36,905 nucleotides of DNA from Caldilineaceae bacterium (GCA_023384455.1 JAHDWH010000036.1:1-36905); one strand, 5' to 3'. Counted from the first letter of the stretch, positions 8,471-17,489 are shown. Made by a program: numbers and translations. Notes: generated from the letters alone by a model not told the origin.

Positions 8471-10060
8471 TCAGCGTCCTGTTTTTGGGCCAGACGGAAG
8501 CGCGTCCATAGCTGCATCTATCTGCCTGCCAAAATTGGGCAGGTCGAAGTGGCGGCTTCGGATCTGCGCCGCTGCGGACACGGCCGCATACAATTCTTCA
8601 TCCTCAATCAATTGTCGGGTGTAGCCCTGCAATTCGTCCAAAGTCTGCCAAACGAACCCACTCTGGCCGTGCTCAACGATCTCTGGCTGGCCGCCTTTGC
8701 CGATCACTACCGGCGCGCACCCCGCGGCCATAGCCTCCACTGTCGTCATGCCGAAATGTTCAAACTTGTCCGGCTGGTGCGCTTCGTCCTCCCCATAACC
8801 CGCCGCGTGCCAATAAATGGCGCTCTCTCCGTAGAGCCTCAGCAATTCTTCCCTGGGTCTGTTTGTGTGGATGTGGATGGGATACCTTTGGGCCGCCTCC
8901 TGGACTGTGCGCAGATACGCCTGGTGTATGGGATTGTCGATAGCCTCACCGGCCAGATGCAACTCCCACCCTTCCAGCCCCTGATGGCACATCGCTTTGA
9001 ATGCCTCAATCATCACCAGATGCTTTTTGTTATGGAATGCAACGAAAAAGCGCCCTACGCTGAGAATCCGCTTTTTCTTGGGCAATGGCGGCAAGTCATC
9101 CACCACAACCGGAGGGTAGATGATTTTGCTCTCCCGCTGCCAATAGGCAAGTGTCCAGCGCCGTGTGAATTCGGATATCGACCACACGTCGTCGTAACTT
9201 TGAATGCGTGTAGCCGCGTCGCCTGGCACTGGATTAAGCAGCCGATCCCGCCAATGGGGCAGCCAGTTCTCGAAGAGCTGGCGATAGACCCGGTAGGCGG
9301 GGTGGGAGAGATGGAAGTCGGTCACGGCCAGATGGGGGAAGCTATCTACGGGCAGCGAGTGCAGCGAGAAACGCTCTTGTGCAGAAGCACCATCGATTTT
9401 GAGATGCAACCGATGGGCAGATCCTGCCGCGCGGCCCGCAACCTCTACTTGGCAAAGGGATGATCTGCCTTCTCCTGGCACCACCACACACTGAATGTGT
9501 TGGTCATCCAGCCAAACGTCCACGAGCCGGTCGGTGGCGGAAAGGTTACGCACCCGGAAGGTCACTCTGTAAGTTAGGGGCGCAGATGCCAAATGCATCT
9601 CGGCGTGCGCGGCGAGCAGTTGTATCCTATCTGGGCCCAGGTGTTCTTCGCCGAAGAATCCGTCGTGGAACCTATACGGGATGAGACGCCATTCCAACCA
9701 CTGAGCAGCCCAGCGCCGCAGCCGCCCCATCGGGCCAAACTGCACAGGCATGGGAAAGAGGACCAGCAGCACGCCGCGCCGTGCGCGACAGGGCATCAAC
9801 ACATTGTGCAGCCGATTGATAAAGAGGTCGTATTCGCCTGTCAGTGCGACCAACTTCTCTTCTGGTAGCACGGGGACAACCCGCAGATGGATGCGCGACA
9901 GGTCCAGGCCGAATTGGGGCAGAGTCTGGGACGCGCCGTAGGGAGTGTGGGTAATAATCTCCACATCGTGCTGCTGGCTGAGGTGCTCTGCGATGGAAAG
10001 CGTATGTCTATTCCCTCCGCCCACCGAAATCAATTGTCTGCAATAGAGGCCAATTTTCAT
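8471..10060 (-). CDS. GT4 glycosyltransferase with inserted beta-rich domain (first of a tandem pair)
   Basis: A 529-residue protein, paralogue of the next gene downstream. The glycine-rich loop SVGGGNRHTLSIAEHL is at 12-27, RILSVGRFF at 331-339, and the catalytic pair E434-x7-E442 lies in EHFGMTTVEAMAAG. Residues about 140-250 form an insertion of alternating beta strands (YRVTFRVRNLSATD, then VDVWLDDQHI), like a small Ig or CBM-type sandwich placed inside the N-terminal Rossmann domain. The polypeptide then returns to the GT fold at YDDVWSISEF (289-298). Typical GT4 enzymes are 350-420 residues, so the insertion explains the extra length. It lies 19 bases downstream of the polytopic membrane protein gene and is probably co-transcribed with it. 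Confidence 0.87.
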   Translation of the reverse strand: MKIGLYCRQLISVGGGNRHTLSIAEHLSQQHDVEIITHTPYGASQTLPQFGLDLSRIHLRVVPVLPEEKLVALTGEYDLFINRLHNVLMPCRARRGVLLVLFPMPVQFGPMGRLRRWAAQWLEWRLIPYRFHDGFFGEEHLGPDRIQLLAAHAEMHLASAPLTYRVTFRVRNLSATDRLVDVWLDDQHIQCVVVPGEGRSSLCQVEVAGRAAGSAHRLHLKIDGASAQERFSLHSLPVDSFPHLAVTDFHLSHPAYRVYRQLFENWLPHWRDRLLNPVPGDAATRIQSYDDVWSISEFTRRWTLAYWQRESKIIYPPVVVDDLPPLPKKKRILSVGRFFVAFHNKKHLVMIEAFKAMCHQGLEGWELHLAGEAIDNPIHQAYLRTVQEAAQRYPIHIHTNRPREELLRLYGESAIYWHAAGYGEDEAHQPDKFEHFGMTTVEAMAAGCAPVVIGKGGQPEIVEHGQSGFVWQTLDELQGYTRQLIEDEELYAAVSAAAQIRSRHFDLPNFGRQIDAAMDALPSGPKTGR

Positions 10061-10079
10061 TGGGATCGAGTCTCTGATT

Positions 10080-11966
10080 TCACGGAGAAGGTCGGATTTG
10101 AAAGACCCACGCGCATTCGTCTTGATGCGCCAGTTTCAAGTGGGGATAGGTCGCAAGCACCTCGCCACGCAAAGGGAGGCTGAACGGATTCTCCATACAG
10201 CCGACATAGACGTAGGATACGCCTGTCCGTGCCAATTCTTCCGCCGCGGCCGGGTCCTGGACCAATGATTGCGCCAGTTGAGAGAGGGCAGCCACTTCTT
10301 GACGATAGGCTTTCGCCCCCAGACTGGATAGCATTGAACCGGTGTTGGTCTTTCTGCCTGTAAAATAGGGAATCCAATAGCCGGCGTCGCTGCCGTGAGG
10401 CAGAGTAGGAAGCCAGAAATGGGTATTGATGGCAAAACGCGCGTCTGCCGGGGTATTGTCCCGAATCCACTCCATTGCCCGCACATCAGCAGGTGTCACA
10501 AAGAAGCGATTGGTCTCTACTTCGGTCAGCCGCACGTGGCTGGCGACAAAGCCCAAAACCAACACACCAGCCCAGACCACAGGCAATACTTTTTCCTGCC
10601 TGTGCATACCCAGGCGATCCAGAATATCCTGTGCCACAATCCCGATAACCAACCCGACAGGAATGTAAAAGAGAAGATAGATCGCACCCAAATTGGTCAC
10701 ATTCAGGAGTGGGATGCCCAGACGATAGGTGTTGCCCAGCGCAAAAAGGGCGGCAAGCCAGAGGGCAATCCCCCAAACCAACCGGTTACGCAGCAGAATC
10801 CCCAGCACCAGCGCGCCGATTCCTGTCCAGAGCAAAAGCGGATGAGCCACCAGATAGGGGATCGATTCAGCAGCAAAGTCAAAATAGGCAGAGTGAACCC
10901 CGGTAGGTGGCACTACCTGTCGCCCAAAGCCGCGGGTGGAGACGTAATAGGAGATAGCCGGTGTAAGAGCCGGTATGACAAAAAATAGCGAAGATGCGCC
11001 CACACCAACCGCGGCCAGAAAAGTAGCGCGCAAGCGGCCACTGCCCACAGCCAGAAATAGCTCCCACAGGACTGTGCCAGCAATCAGGAATAGCAGAAAG
11101 AAGGCAACCCGGAAATGGATAAGAAAGATGCTGGCAATGAGCGCGCCGGCAAAGCCAATCTGCCAGAGAACGTGCCAGCGGGGAAGCGGTTGCTTTTGCC
11201 GCCAGGCCGAAAGAAAATCCCACAATACAACCCAGGCAATGGGCAAAATCACCTGTCCGGCAAGTTGGGTGAAGCGCCCCCAGTTGACATAGAAAGCCGG
11301 TTGATGGGAGTATAGACCGATGACTGCTGCCGCCAGCAGAGCACCTGTGCGCCCCACCCGTCGATCCAGCACCAGATAGACACCGATGCCACACAGTCCA
11401 TTCAATACCTGGGCTGTCCACAACAGGGCAATGTGTGCGGGGACCCGAGCCAGCCACATGACTGGCGCTGTAATCGCATAGAGTCCGAGATGGTATTGAT
11501 CGAGGGAGATCGGCTCGTAGGGTTCCAGTGTTGCAGGCAGGCGGCCCTGAATCGCGGTCAGTTTGGTGAGGAGTGTGTGGTGGAGGGAATCCGACCAGGC
11601 AGGGAAGGGGTGATCCCGCAAGACCCAAAGGCGGATGAAAATTGTTGCGCCGATGACGGTCACCGCCAGCCACTCGACCCGATCTAAGCGTACCAGATCG
11701 GGCAACTGTTTGCGCAGCAACCAAACGGACGTCAGCAGCATCACGGCCAGTACCGCCGCCAGCTTATAGGGGCCGAGCGGCAGAAACGAACGCACCCCAT
11801 AGAAAAGAATCGGATAGAAGGCAATGCTCAGACCGACGGCGATAATCCAGCGCTGTAATCCTGTCCAGGATTTCCACAGACCGGAGATCGCCAAAAGAAA
11901 CCAGCCCGGCAGCAAAAGCAGTAGAGCCAGAACGCCCAACACACGTATTGTCGTAACTGTGTCCAT
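10080..11966 (-). CDS. Polytopic membrane protein, probable GT-C-type glycosyltransferase
   Basis: A 628-residue protein with roughly a dozen hydrophobic segments in the first 460 residues and a soluble C-terminal domain (about 465-628, beginning near MEWIRDNTPADARF). The first large loop contains AWSDSLHH with an acidic residue (D126) and histidines, matching the position of the catalytic aspartate in GT-C enzymes, which use polyprenyl-phosphate sugars on the outer face of the membrane. The C-terminal domain pattern (WIRDNTPADA) is common in such proteins. No named family is certain from the sequence alone. It is the first gene of the minus-strand unit, upstream of the two paralogous GT4 genes. 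Its ATG at 11966 lies only about six bases after a promoter-like TATTGT, so the mRNA may be leaderless. Confidence 0.75.
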   Translation of the reverse strand: MDTVTTIRVLGVLALLLLLPGWFLLAISGLWKSWTGLQRWIIAVGLSIAFYPILFYGVRSFLPLGPYKLAAVLAVMLLTSVWLLRKQLPDLVRLDRVEWLAVTVIGATIFIRLWVLRDHPFPAWSDSLHHTLLTKLTAIQGRLPATLEPYEPISLDQYHLGLYAITAPVMWLARVPAHIALLWTAQVLNGLCGIGVYLVLDRRVGRTGALLAAAVIGLYSHQPAFYVNWGRFTQLAGQVILPIAWVVLWDFLSAWRQKQPLPRWHVLWQIGFAGALIASIFLIHFRVAFFLLFLIAGTVLWELFLAVGSGRLRATFLAAVGVGASSLFFVIPALTPAISYYVSTRGFGRQVVPPTGVHSAYFDFAAESIPYLVAHPLLLWTGIGALVLGILLRNRLVWGIALWLAALFALGNTYRLGIPLLNVTNLGAIYLLFYIPVGLVIGIVAQDILDRLGMHRQEKVLPVVWAGVLVLGFVASHVRLTEVETNRFFVTPADVRAMEWIRDNTPADARFAINTHFWLPTLPHGSDAGYWIPYFTGRKTNTGSMLSSLGAKAYRQEVAALSQLAQSLVQDPAAAEELARTGVSYVYVGCMENPFSLPLRGEVLATYPHLKLAHQDECAWVFQIRPSP

Positions 11967-11971
11967 CGCCT

Positions 11972-12001
11972 ACAATACCTTTGCCCGGCTGCCAGTGTTA
12001 A
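11972..12001 (-). promoter_or_regulatory. Candidate promoter of the minus-strand glycosyltransferase unit
   Basis: Read on the minus strand, TTAACA (12001-11996) and TATTGT (11977-11972) are separated by 18 bases. The start codon at 11966 lies six bases after the -10 box, so transcription would begin at or next to the ATG. No Shine-Dalgarno could then be present in the transcript. Confidence 0.35.
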
Positions 12002-12086
12002 TTATGATTGATAGTGAGGAGAGCAATCTGTGTCAGATTCTCTGGGAAACGCGCCAAGCAGACAAAGTTCAGTAAACCACACGGCA

Positions 12087-12106
12087 GATGATTTGGCTAA
12101 ATCATC
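12087..12106. promoter_or_regulatory. 8-bp perfect dyad, candidate operator
   Basis: GATGATTT (12087-12094) and AAATCATC (12099-12106) form a perfect dyad around a four-base centre. It overlaps the -35 element of the candidate promoter for the FkbM gene and lies in the divergent gap, so a repressor could act on one or both units. No regulator gene is nearby. Confidence 0.3.
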
Positions 12107-12122
12107 GAATGCTGCGTATGAT
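12093..12122 (+). promoter_or_regulatory. Candidate promoter of the FkbM methyltransferase gene
   Basis: TTGGCT (12093-12098) and TATGAT (12117-12122) are separated by 18 bases and would give a leader of about 65 bases before the ATG at 12193. The start codon itself lies in a 12-bp palindrome, ATTCATATGAAT (12188-12199), which could be chance. Confidence 0.3.
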
Positions 12123-12192
12123 TCCACTTCCCGAACCAGCCTTCGTTGCGCCGGCAGCTCCCTGTGACGGACAGTAGACCGTTGAGATTCAT

Positions 12193-13083
12193 ATGAATAG
12201 CCCTTCCTTAAAATGGCAAGCACGCATAGGCCAGGCATTCTTCACAGCCGCACGCCCATTTTTACAGCGATTCCCCCACGCAACCGCCTTCTACCGCTAT
12301 CTGCGGGAGGGCTATCCCCTCTTTGCCCAGCCAAAGCAGACACCCCTGGGATTTTGGCTGGCAGGGGACGCCCGGATGGAGAGCGGCAGCTATGAAAAAA
12401 GGGAGGTGGGCATTGTCGAGAATTGCCTTGCCACTGTGGACGTGTTTATCAACATCGGTGCCAATATCGGCTATTATTGCTGCCTGGCCCTGGCACGCAA
12501 CAAACCGACAGTCGCTTTTGAACCCCTGGACGCCAACCTGAAATTGCTCTATAAAAATATCGCAGCCAACGGCTGGCAGGAGCAGATTGAGATATTCCCC
12601 CTTGCCCTCAGCAATCGTACGGGTTTGCTCGAACTTTTTGGCGGACACACGGGCGCATCCCTGATCGAAGGCTGGGCGGGCACACCCGAACATCACCGCC
12701 GCCTGGTCCCCCTCTCCACGTTGGACACTGTGCTGGGGGATCGTTTTCGCACCAGCCGCTGTTGCATTCTGGTCGATATTGAGGGGGCCGAATACGCGAT
12801 GCTTCAGGGCGCATCCCGTTTCCTGGCCCAGTCGCCCAAACCGCTTTGGATCATCGAAATTCAGGGCGCAGATCACCAGCCTGCGTCCATAGGCTTCAAC
12901 CCCCATTTTCTGGAAACGTTTCAATTATTCTGGAATAACGGGTATGATTGTTGGACTGTGCAGCCGATGCCCCGTCTTGTCACACAGGGCGAAATTGAAT
13001 CAATATGGGCGACCCGACAAAATACCCTGCCAGTCCACAACTTTCTCTTTGTCGAGTCCAACGTAGCGCCACCCCATATCTGA
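12193..13083 (+). CDS. FkbM family SAM-dependent methyltransferase
   Basis: A 296-residue protein with the FkbM signature. Motif I is FINIGANIGYY, the ribose-binding acidic residue is in AFEPLDAN, and the late motif LVDIEGAEYAMLQGA is characteristic of this family. FkbM enzymes O-methylate sugars or polyketides, and in glycan loci they are taken to methylate a sugar hydroxyl. The start is ATG at 12193 with only a weak purine stretch upstream. The gene stands alone between the divergent minus-strand unit and a palindromic repeat cluster whose first hairpin begins on its TGA stop codon. The target sugar cannot be read from sequence. Confidence 0.88.
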   Translation: MNSPSLKWQARIGQAFFTAARPFLQRFPHATAFYRYLREGYPLFAQPKQTPLGFWLAGDARMESGSYEKREVGIVENCLATVDVFINIGANIGYYCCLALARNKPTVAFEPLDANLKLLYKNIAANGWQEQIEIFPLALSNRTGLLELFGGHTGASLIEGWAGTPEHHRRLVPLSTLDTVLGDRFRTSRCCILVDIEGAEYAMLQGASRFLAQSPKPLWIIEIQGADHQPASIGFNPHFLETFQLFWNNGYDCWTVQPMPRLVTQGEIESIWATRQNTLPVHNFLFVESNVAPPHI

Positions 13084-13231
13084 GAGCCTGTTTAATAATT
13101 CAGGCTCTCAGCGCGCAGCTTTGTAACCACGGAAAACACAGAATACACGGAAAATTCTCTTTCGCTTTTTTTCTGTGTATTCCGTCTTTTCCGTGGTCAA
13201 ATCAAGAGCCTGTTTAATAACTCAGGCTCTG
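13081..13231. repeat. Composite palindromic intergenic repeat (two identical-type hairpins flanking a longer inverted repeat)
   Basis: Hairpin one (13081-13110) has arms TGAGAGCCTG and CAGGCTCTCA around TTTAATAATT. Hairpin two (13205-13230) has arms AGAGCCTG and CAGGCTCT around TTTAATAACT. Between them, CCACGGAAAACACAGAATAC (from 13128) is imperfectly complementary to the stretch ending CCGTGG near 13196, with about three mismatches over 28 bases. The first hairpin contains the fkbM stop codon. This resembles REP or MITE-like elements and may also end the fkbM transcript. Confidence 0.75.
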
Positions 13232-13263
13232 AGCATTTAACGGACTTTCCATCGTTTACTATT

Positions 13264-14571
13264 ATGCGCATTTTACATCTCGTCCATCAATACCCGCCCG
13301 AATATGTGGGCGGCACAGAATACTATACCCAGAGCGTTGCTCAGGCATTGACCCAGCGCGGCCATTCGGTGGCCGTCTTCACCCGGCGCAATGGGGATGG
13401 CAAAGGCAGCAGCCAGCGTATGGATGGGGATGTGGCCGTACATCTGGCCTGGAATGGAGAACTCACCCCTGGGCAACGTTTTTTGACAACCTTTGGCCAT
13501 GCAGCTATCGCCGAGCCATTCGACGCGCTGCTTGCCCAGTTCAATCCCCACCTTATCCACATCCAACATATGCTGGGAATGCCCACCGCGCTCCTGGAAC
13601 ATATCCTCCAGCGCAAAATCCCTTTTGTGCTTACATTGCACGACTTCTGGTGGGTGTGCGCCAATGCCCAATTGATCACAAACTACAGCGGCGAGATTTG
13701 TGACGGACCCAATCTCTGGCTCAACTGTGCCCGCTGTGTACTGGCCCGCAGCCAAAAGCAGACTTTCTGGCCTGCGATACTCCCCGTGGCGGCTATGCTG
13801 GGCCATCGCAGCGCCCGATTAAATCGATTAATGAAGGCAGCCACCCGGATCATTGCGCCCTCCCAATTTGTCAAAACGTGGTATAGCCAGCACGGGATTT
13901 CCACCGACAAAATTGTGGTTCTGAAACACGGGGTGGACCGACACCCCAAATCGCTGCCAGCCAATCACCCGCCAGAGATACAACCAACAGCCCGCCGCCC
14001 CATCCGTCTTCTCTACGCAGGGGGACTTAGCTGGCAAAAGGGCATACATATACCCATCGAAGCCATCGCGTCGATTGTCGGGGATATTGAACTGTGGATT
14101 GCAGGCGACGAGCGCTTTGATCCTGAATACAGCGAACGGCTGCATCGATTGGCCGCTCAGAACGGGGCTGGGCGGGTACGCTTCTTGGGCAGACTTTCTC
14201 ATACCCAAGTGCAAAGACATCTGGCCGACGCCGACGCCGCGATTGTGCCAGCCCTCTGGTACGAGACCTTCTCTCTCTTCGTCCACGAAGCCTTTGCCGC
14301 TGGCACCCCTGTCATCGCCTCGAATCTGGGTGCGCTGGCCGAAGCCGTCCGTCACGCAAAGGATGGGCTGCTCCTCCCCCCCGGTGATGTACAGGCATGG
14401 GCTTCCCTCTTCCAGCGTATTCTCTCCGAGCCAGGGCTGCTGGCCGATCTGCGCAGCAACATCCAAAGACCGCTGAGCGTCGCCGAGCACATTGACCATC
14501 TGCTGGGAATCTACGCGGAAGCCGTTGATCCCCTATCCTCCTCTCAACCAGAGGTCATTCTCTCCTTATGA
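13264..14571 (+). CDS. GT4 glycosyltransferase with cysteine cluster
   Basis: A 435-residue GT-B enzyme. The N-terminal loop YPPEYVGGTEYYTQSVA (10-26) is the usual GT4 glycine-rich motif, and LLYAGGLSWQKG marks the start of the donor domain. The catalytic segment is ETFSLFVHEAFAAG with E-x7-E spacing. Residues 132-158 contain a cluster C132, C146, C155, C158 (last two as CARC) after LHDFWWVC, which also occurs in the GT4 gene at 21009 and may bind a metal. No Shine-Dalgarno is visible before the ATG at 13264. It begins a run of six glycosyltransferase genes with overlapping or abutting ends, its own stop overlapping the next start by four bases. Confidence 0.88.
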   Translation: MRILHLVHQYPPEYVGGTEYYTQSVAQALTQRGHSVAVFTRRNGDGKGSSQRMDGDVAVHLAWNGELTPGQRFLTTFGHAAIAEPFDALLAQFNPHLIHIQHMLGMPTALLEHILQRKIPFVLTLHDFWWVCANAQLITNYSGEICDGPNLWLNCARCVLARSQKQTFWPAILPVAAMLGHRSARLNRLMKAATRIIAPSQFVKTWYSQHGISTDKIVVLKHGVDRHPKSLPANHPPEIQPTARRPIRLLYAGGLSWQKGIHIPIEAIASIVGDIELWIAGDERFDPEYSERLHRLAAQNGAGRVRFLGRLSHTQVQRHLADADAAIVPALWYETFSLFVHEAFAAGTPVIASNLGALAEAVRHAKDGLLLPPGDVQAWASLFQRILSEPGLLADLRSNIQRPLSVAEHIDHLLGIYAEAVDPLSSSQPEVILSL

Positions 14572-17489
14572 CACATCCTGCCTCCCCTTCGCTGCTTTCC
14601 ATTGTGCAGTCAATGGTAACCCAACAGAACAGCCAGAAGTTGGCTCAGATTCTTGTCTTGGGCAATGAAACGGCTATCCGCGGCCATGCACTTGCCGAAA
14701 ATCTCTATCCTAAGGCGGTTGTCCATCAATGTACATTGCACGAATCAGCAGCCTTTTTTCAGTCTTCCCAAACACGCTTTGACCTGATCGTTCTTCTCGA
14801 AACACCCCTCCCCCAGTCAGCAGACCGTACCCAAACACTCGTTCTCAATACAACGACCGCATCCGATGATATTCTCCTCATCCTGAACCCACAGGCTGTC
14901 AACCTGCCTGCCGATGGCAGCCATTGGATAGAACTACTCAGCCGCTTCGCGGCCCAGGGCTATGGGTGCGACATCCAAAAGGAGGCCCTTTTCGCAGAGA
15001 TTCCCCTGCTGCATCTACGCCGCACGCTACTGACACCCGCCCAGATTGCGGCCCATTTGAGTTTGATTGCACGCCATTTCTGGCAGCAGGTTTTGATTGG
15101 CCAGCACAACGCGCGACAGCAGGACCAGCTGCTCATCTCCATTGCCAGCGATGCCCAGGCGCTCCAAGACCAGGCCGAACAGTTGGCCCGACGCATCGCC
15201 CTTTTGGAGGAGCAGACGCAAATGATGGGGGGCGATTGGGAACGCCTGCGCACCACCCCCGGCTATGCAGTGATGGTGGCTTTGCAAAAAGCCCGTGCCC
15301 GGGTAGCGCCACCCAACAGTCGTCGCGAACGTACGCTGGAAATGACAGTGGGGTGGGCCAGAATCGCCGGCGAGCATGGCATTCCCGGTCTCTTTCGCCA
15401 TCTGCATGGGGAAGTCCGTTGGCGATCTCAGGTATGGATTTCCCGCTTTGATAGCCGCAAAAATTACGCCAGCCGATTTGTAGAGATCAAACATCTGCCC
15501 CAACGCCCACCCCTGACCGTTCATCGGATGCCTGTGGATATTGTCGTCTGCGTTCACAATGCACTGGAAGATGTGCAGCGCTGCCTGGCATCGGTTCTCC
15601 ACCACACATTCGAACCCTACCGTCTCATTCTGATCGATGACGGCAGCGATCTGCCCACTCGAGACTTCCTGGCAGACTTTGCCCGTCGCCATTCACAGGC
15701 TGTTCTGCACCGTTCGGAGACAGCTAGCGGGTATACAAAGGCGGCCAACCGGGGTATGCGCATCAGCGATGGGGAGTACGTCGTTCTGCTTAACAGCGAC
15801 ACAATCGTGACAGAGCAGTGGCTGGAACGGATGATAGCCTGCGCTGAATCTGACCAGCAGATCGGACTGGTCGGCCCTCTTTCCAACACAGCCTCCTGGC
15901 AGTCTGTTCCTGCGATTCTGCATGGCAACGACTGGGCAGAAAACGCGCTACCCGCCAGCCTGGACATAGATGGATGGGCACATCTCCTCGCCCGCCATTC
16001 AGGGCGCATTTATCCAGAGATGCCCTTTCTCAATGGGTTCTGCCTATTGGTGCGCCGCCAACTGCTTACGGTCATCGGCCATTTTGACGAGAATGCCTTT
16101 GGGGCTGGCTATGGCGAGGAGAATGACTTTGCCCTGCGCGCCCGCAAAGCAGGCTGGAAACTGGCCCTGGCCGACGACGCCTACGTCTACCACGCCCAAT
16201 CCCGCAGCTATTCCCACGAGCGCCGCCGACAACTGAGCGCCCAGGCCCACACAGCTTTGCTGGCAAAACACAAGGCATCGGTGATTGAGGCTGGGGTGGA
16301 CTATTGCAGAAACAATTGGGTACTGGAAGGAATCCGGGCCAGAGCCGCGGTCCTGGCCGAGCGAGAAGCACTAAACCAGCAGGGACGACGGCTCTATGGG
16401 GGGAAGCGGGTTCTCTTTGTGCTGCCCATCAACCACCCCGGCGGCGGCGGTAATGTAGTGATCAAAGAAGGGTTGGCAATGAAGCAGATGGGGGTGGATG
16501 TTCATCTGTTCAATCTGGCATCCTGTCGCCCTGGCTTTGAACAGAGCTACCCCGACATAACACTCCCGATCCATTACGGAGAACCGGAAGATTTACCCTC
16601 CCATCTCTCCGATTTCGATGCTGTAATCGCAACCTGGTGCGGATCTGTTCATTGGATTGTCCAGGGGTTGTCCGCGGACAACCAGCCCCGGGTAGGTTAC
16701 TACGTCCAGGACTACGAGCCTTATTTCTTCCCCCCCAATAGCAAACTCTTCCAAATGGCCGTGGACAGCTATACAGCGCTGCCCTCTATGCGCCCTTTTA
16801 CAAAGACAGAGTGGAATCGACAAGAGGTGCTGACAAAGACAGGAGCCAACTGCGCAGTTATTGGTTCATCAATTGACATCGACAGCTTTCGTCCACGGCC
16901 ATTGGGCGAAGAATTCCCGGATTGCCCTCTTCGAGTATGCGCATTGGTACGTCCCAATACCTATCGCCGTGCCCCAGAACTGACAATGCGCCTGCTACGA
17001 CGGCTATCTCATCGCTACGCCAATCGAGTCCAAATTACGATTTTTGGTGTAGACCCCGCCGATCCAAATTTTGCTCCCTTGCCTAAGGATTTTGATTGGC
17101 AATTGGCCGGAGTCATCGACGCCCCGAAAGTGGAAGCGCTCATGGCCCAGACAGATATCTTCACTGACTTCTCGGAATATCAGGCTATGGGGCTGACGGC
17201 GTTAGAGGCGATGGCTTGTGGTGCAGCCGTCATTGTACCCCACAAGGGCGGCGCAATCAGCTTTGCCCGGCACGGAGAAAACGCGTTAATCGTCGATACC
17301 AGTTCGGAAGACGCCTGCTGGGAGAGTCTGGTAAGTCTCGTTGAAAATCGGGAGATGCGCCATTCCCTGCGCCGTGGAGCAATCCACAGTGTCTGCAATT
17401 TTCCCCTGGAACGGGCCGCGCTCAATATTCTAAAAACCCTGTTTCAGCCCTCCCAGCCCGCCGCTCTGTCCGAAGGGGGCCTCCTGTGA
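14568..17489 (+). CDS. Three-module glycosyltransferase: N-terminal Rossmann-like/coiled-coil region, GT2 and GT4 domains
   Basis: A 973-residue fusion. Residues about 25-155 form a Rossmann-like region that resembles a degenerate methyltransferase but lacks its glycine motif. Residues about 180-220 are predicted coiled coil, followed by a basic linker (TTPGYAVMVALQKARAR). Residues 323-545 are a GT2 domain: VDIVVCVHNA, the nucleotide-binding DDGSD, the metal motif in LNSDT (408-412), and GYGEEND (514-520). Residues 613-960 are a GT4 domain with YYVQDYEPYF (711-720), a segment typical of WsaF-like rhamnosyltransferases, and EYQAMGLTALEAMACG, where the glutamates E870 and E880 are spaced by nine rather than seven residues. 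It probably adds two successive sugars. It overlaps both neighbours by four bases. Confidence 0.88.
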   Translation: MTHPASPSLLSIVQSMVTQQNSQKLAQILVLGNETAIRGHALAENLYPKAVVHQCTLHESAAFFQSSQTRFDLIVLLETPLPQSADRTQTLVLNTTTASDDILLILNPQAVNLPADGSHWIELLSRFAAQGYGCDIQKEALFAEIPLLHLRRTLLTPAQIAAHLSLIARHFWQQVLIGQHNARQQDQLLISIASDAQALQDQAEQLARRIALLEEQTQMMGGDWERLRTTPGYAVMVALQKARARVAPPNSRRERTLEMTVGWARIAGEHGIPGLFRHLHGEVRWRSQVWISRFDSRKNYASRFVEIKHLPQRPPLTVHRMPVDIVVCVHNALEDVQRCLASVLHHTFEPYRLILIDDGSDLPTRDFLADFARRHSQAVLHRSETASGYTKAANRGMRISDGEYVVLLNSDTIVTEQWLERMIACAESDQQIGLVGPLSNTASWQSVPAILHGNDWAENALPASLDIDGWAHLLARHSGRIYPEMPFLNGFCLLVRRQLLTVIGHFDENAFGAGYGEENDFALRARKAGWKLALADDAYVYHAQSRSYSHERRRQLSAQAHTALLAKHKASVIEAGVDYCRNNWVLEGIRARAAVLAEREALNQQGRRLYGGKRVLFVLPINHPGGGGNVVIKEGLAMKQMGVDVHLFNLASCRPGFEQSYPDITLPIHYGEPEDLPSHLSDFDAVIATWCGSVHWIVQGLSADNQPRVGYYVQDYEPYFFPPNSKLFQMAVDSYTALPSMRPFTKTEWNRQEVLTKTGANCAVIGSSIDIDSFRPRPLGEEFPDCPLRVCALVRPNTYRRAPELTMRLLRRLSHRYANRVQITIFGVDPADPNFAPLPKDFDWQLAGVIDAPKVEALMAQTDIFTDFSEYQAMGLTALEAMACGAAVIVPHKGGAISFARHGENALIVDTSSEDACWESLVSLVENREMRHSLRRGAIHSVCNFPLERAALNILKTLFQPSQPAALSEGGLL

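Noticed and set aside
8549-9463. Plus-strand 304-codon open frame inside the GT4 paralogue
   Set aside because: It is the antisense shadow of a GT4 gene with recognised catalytic motifs.
13081-13231. CRISPR array, because of repeated hairpins
   Set aside because: There are only two copies, each a self-complementary hairpin, with no regular spacing and no cas genes.
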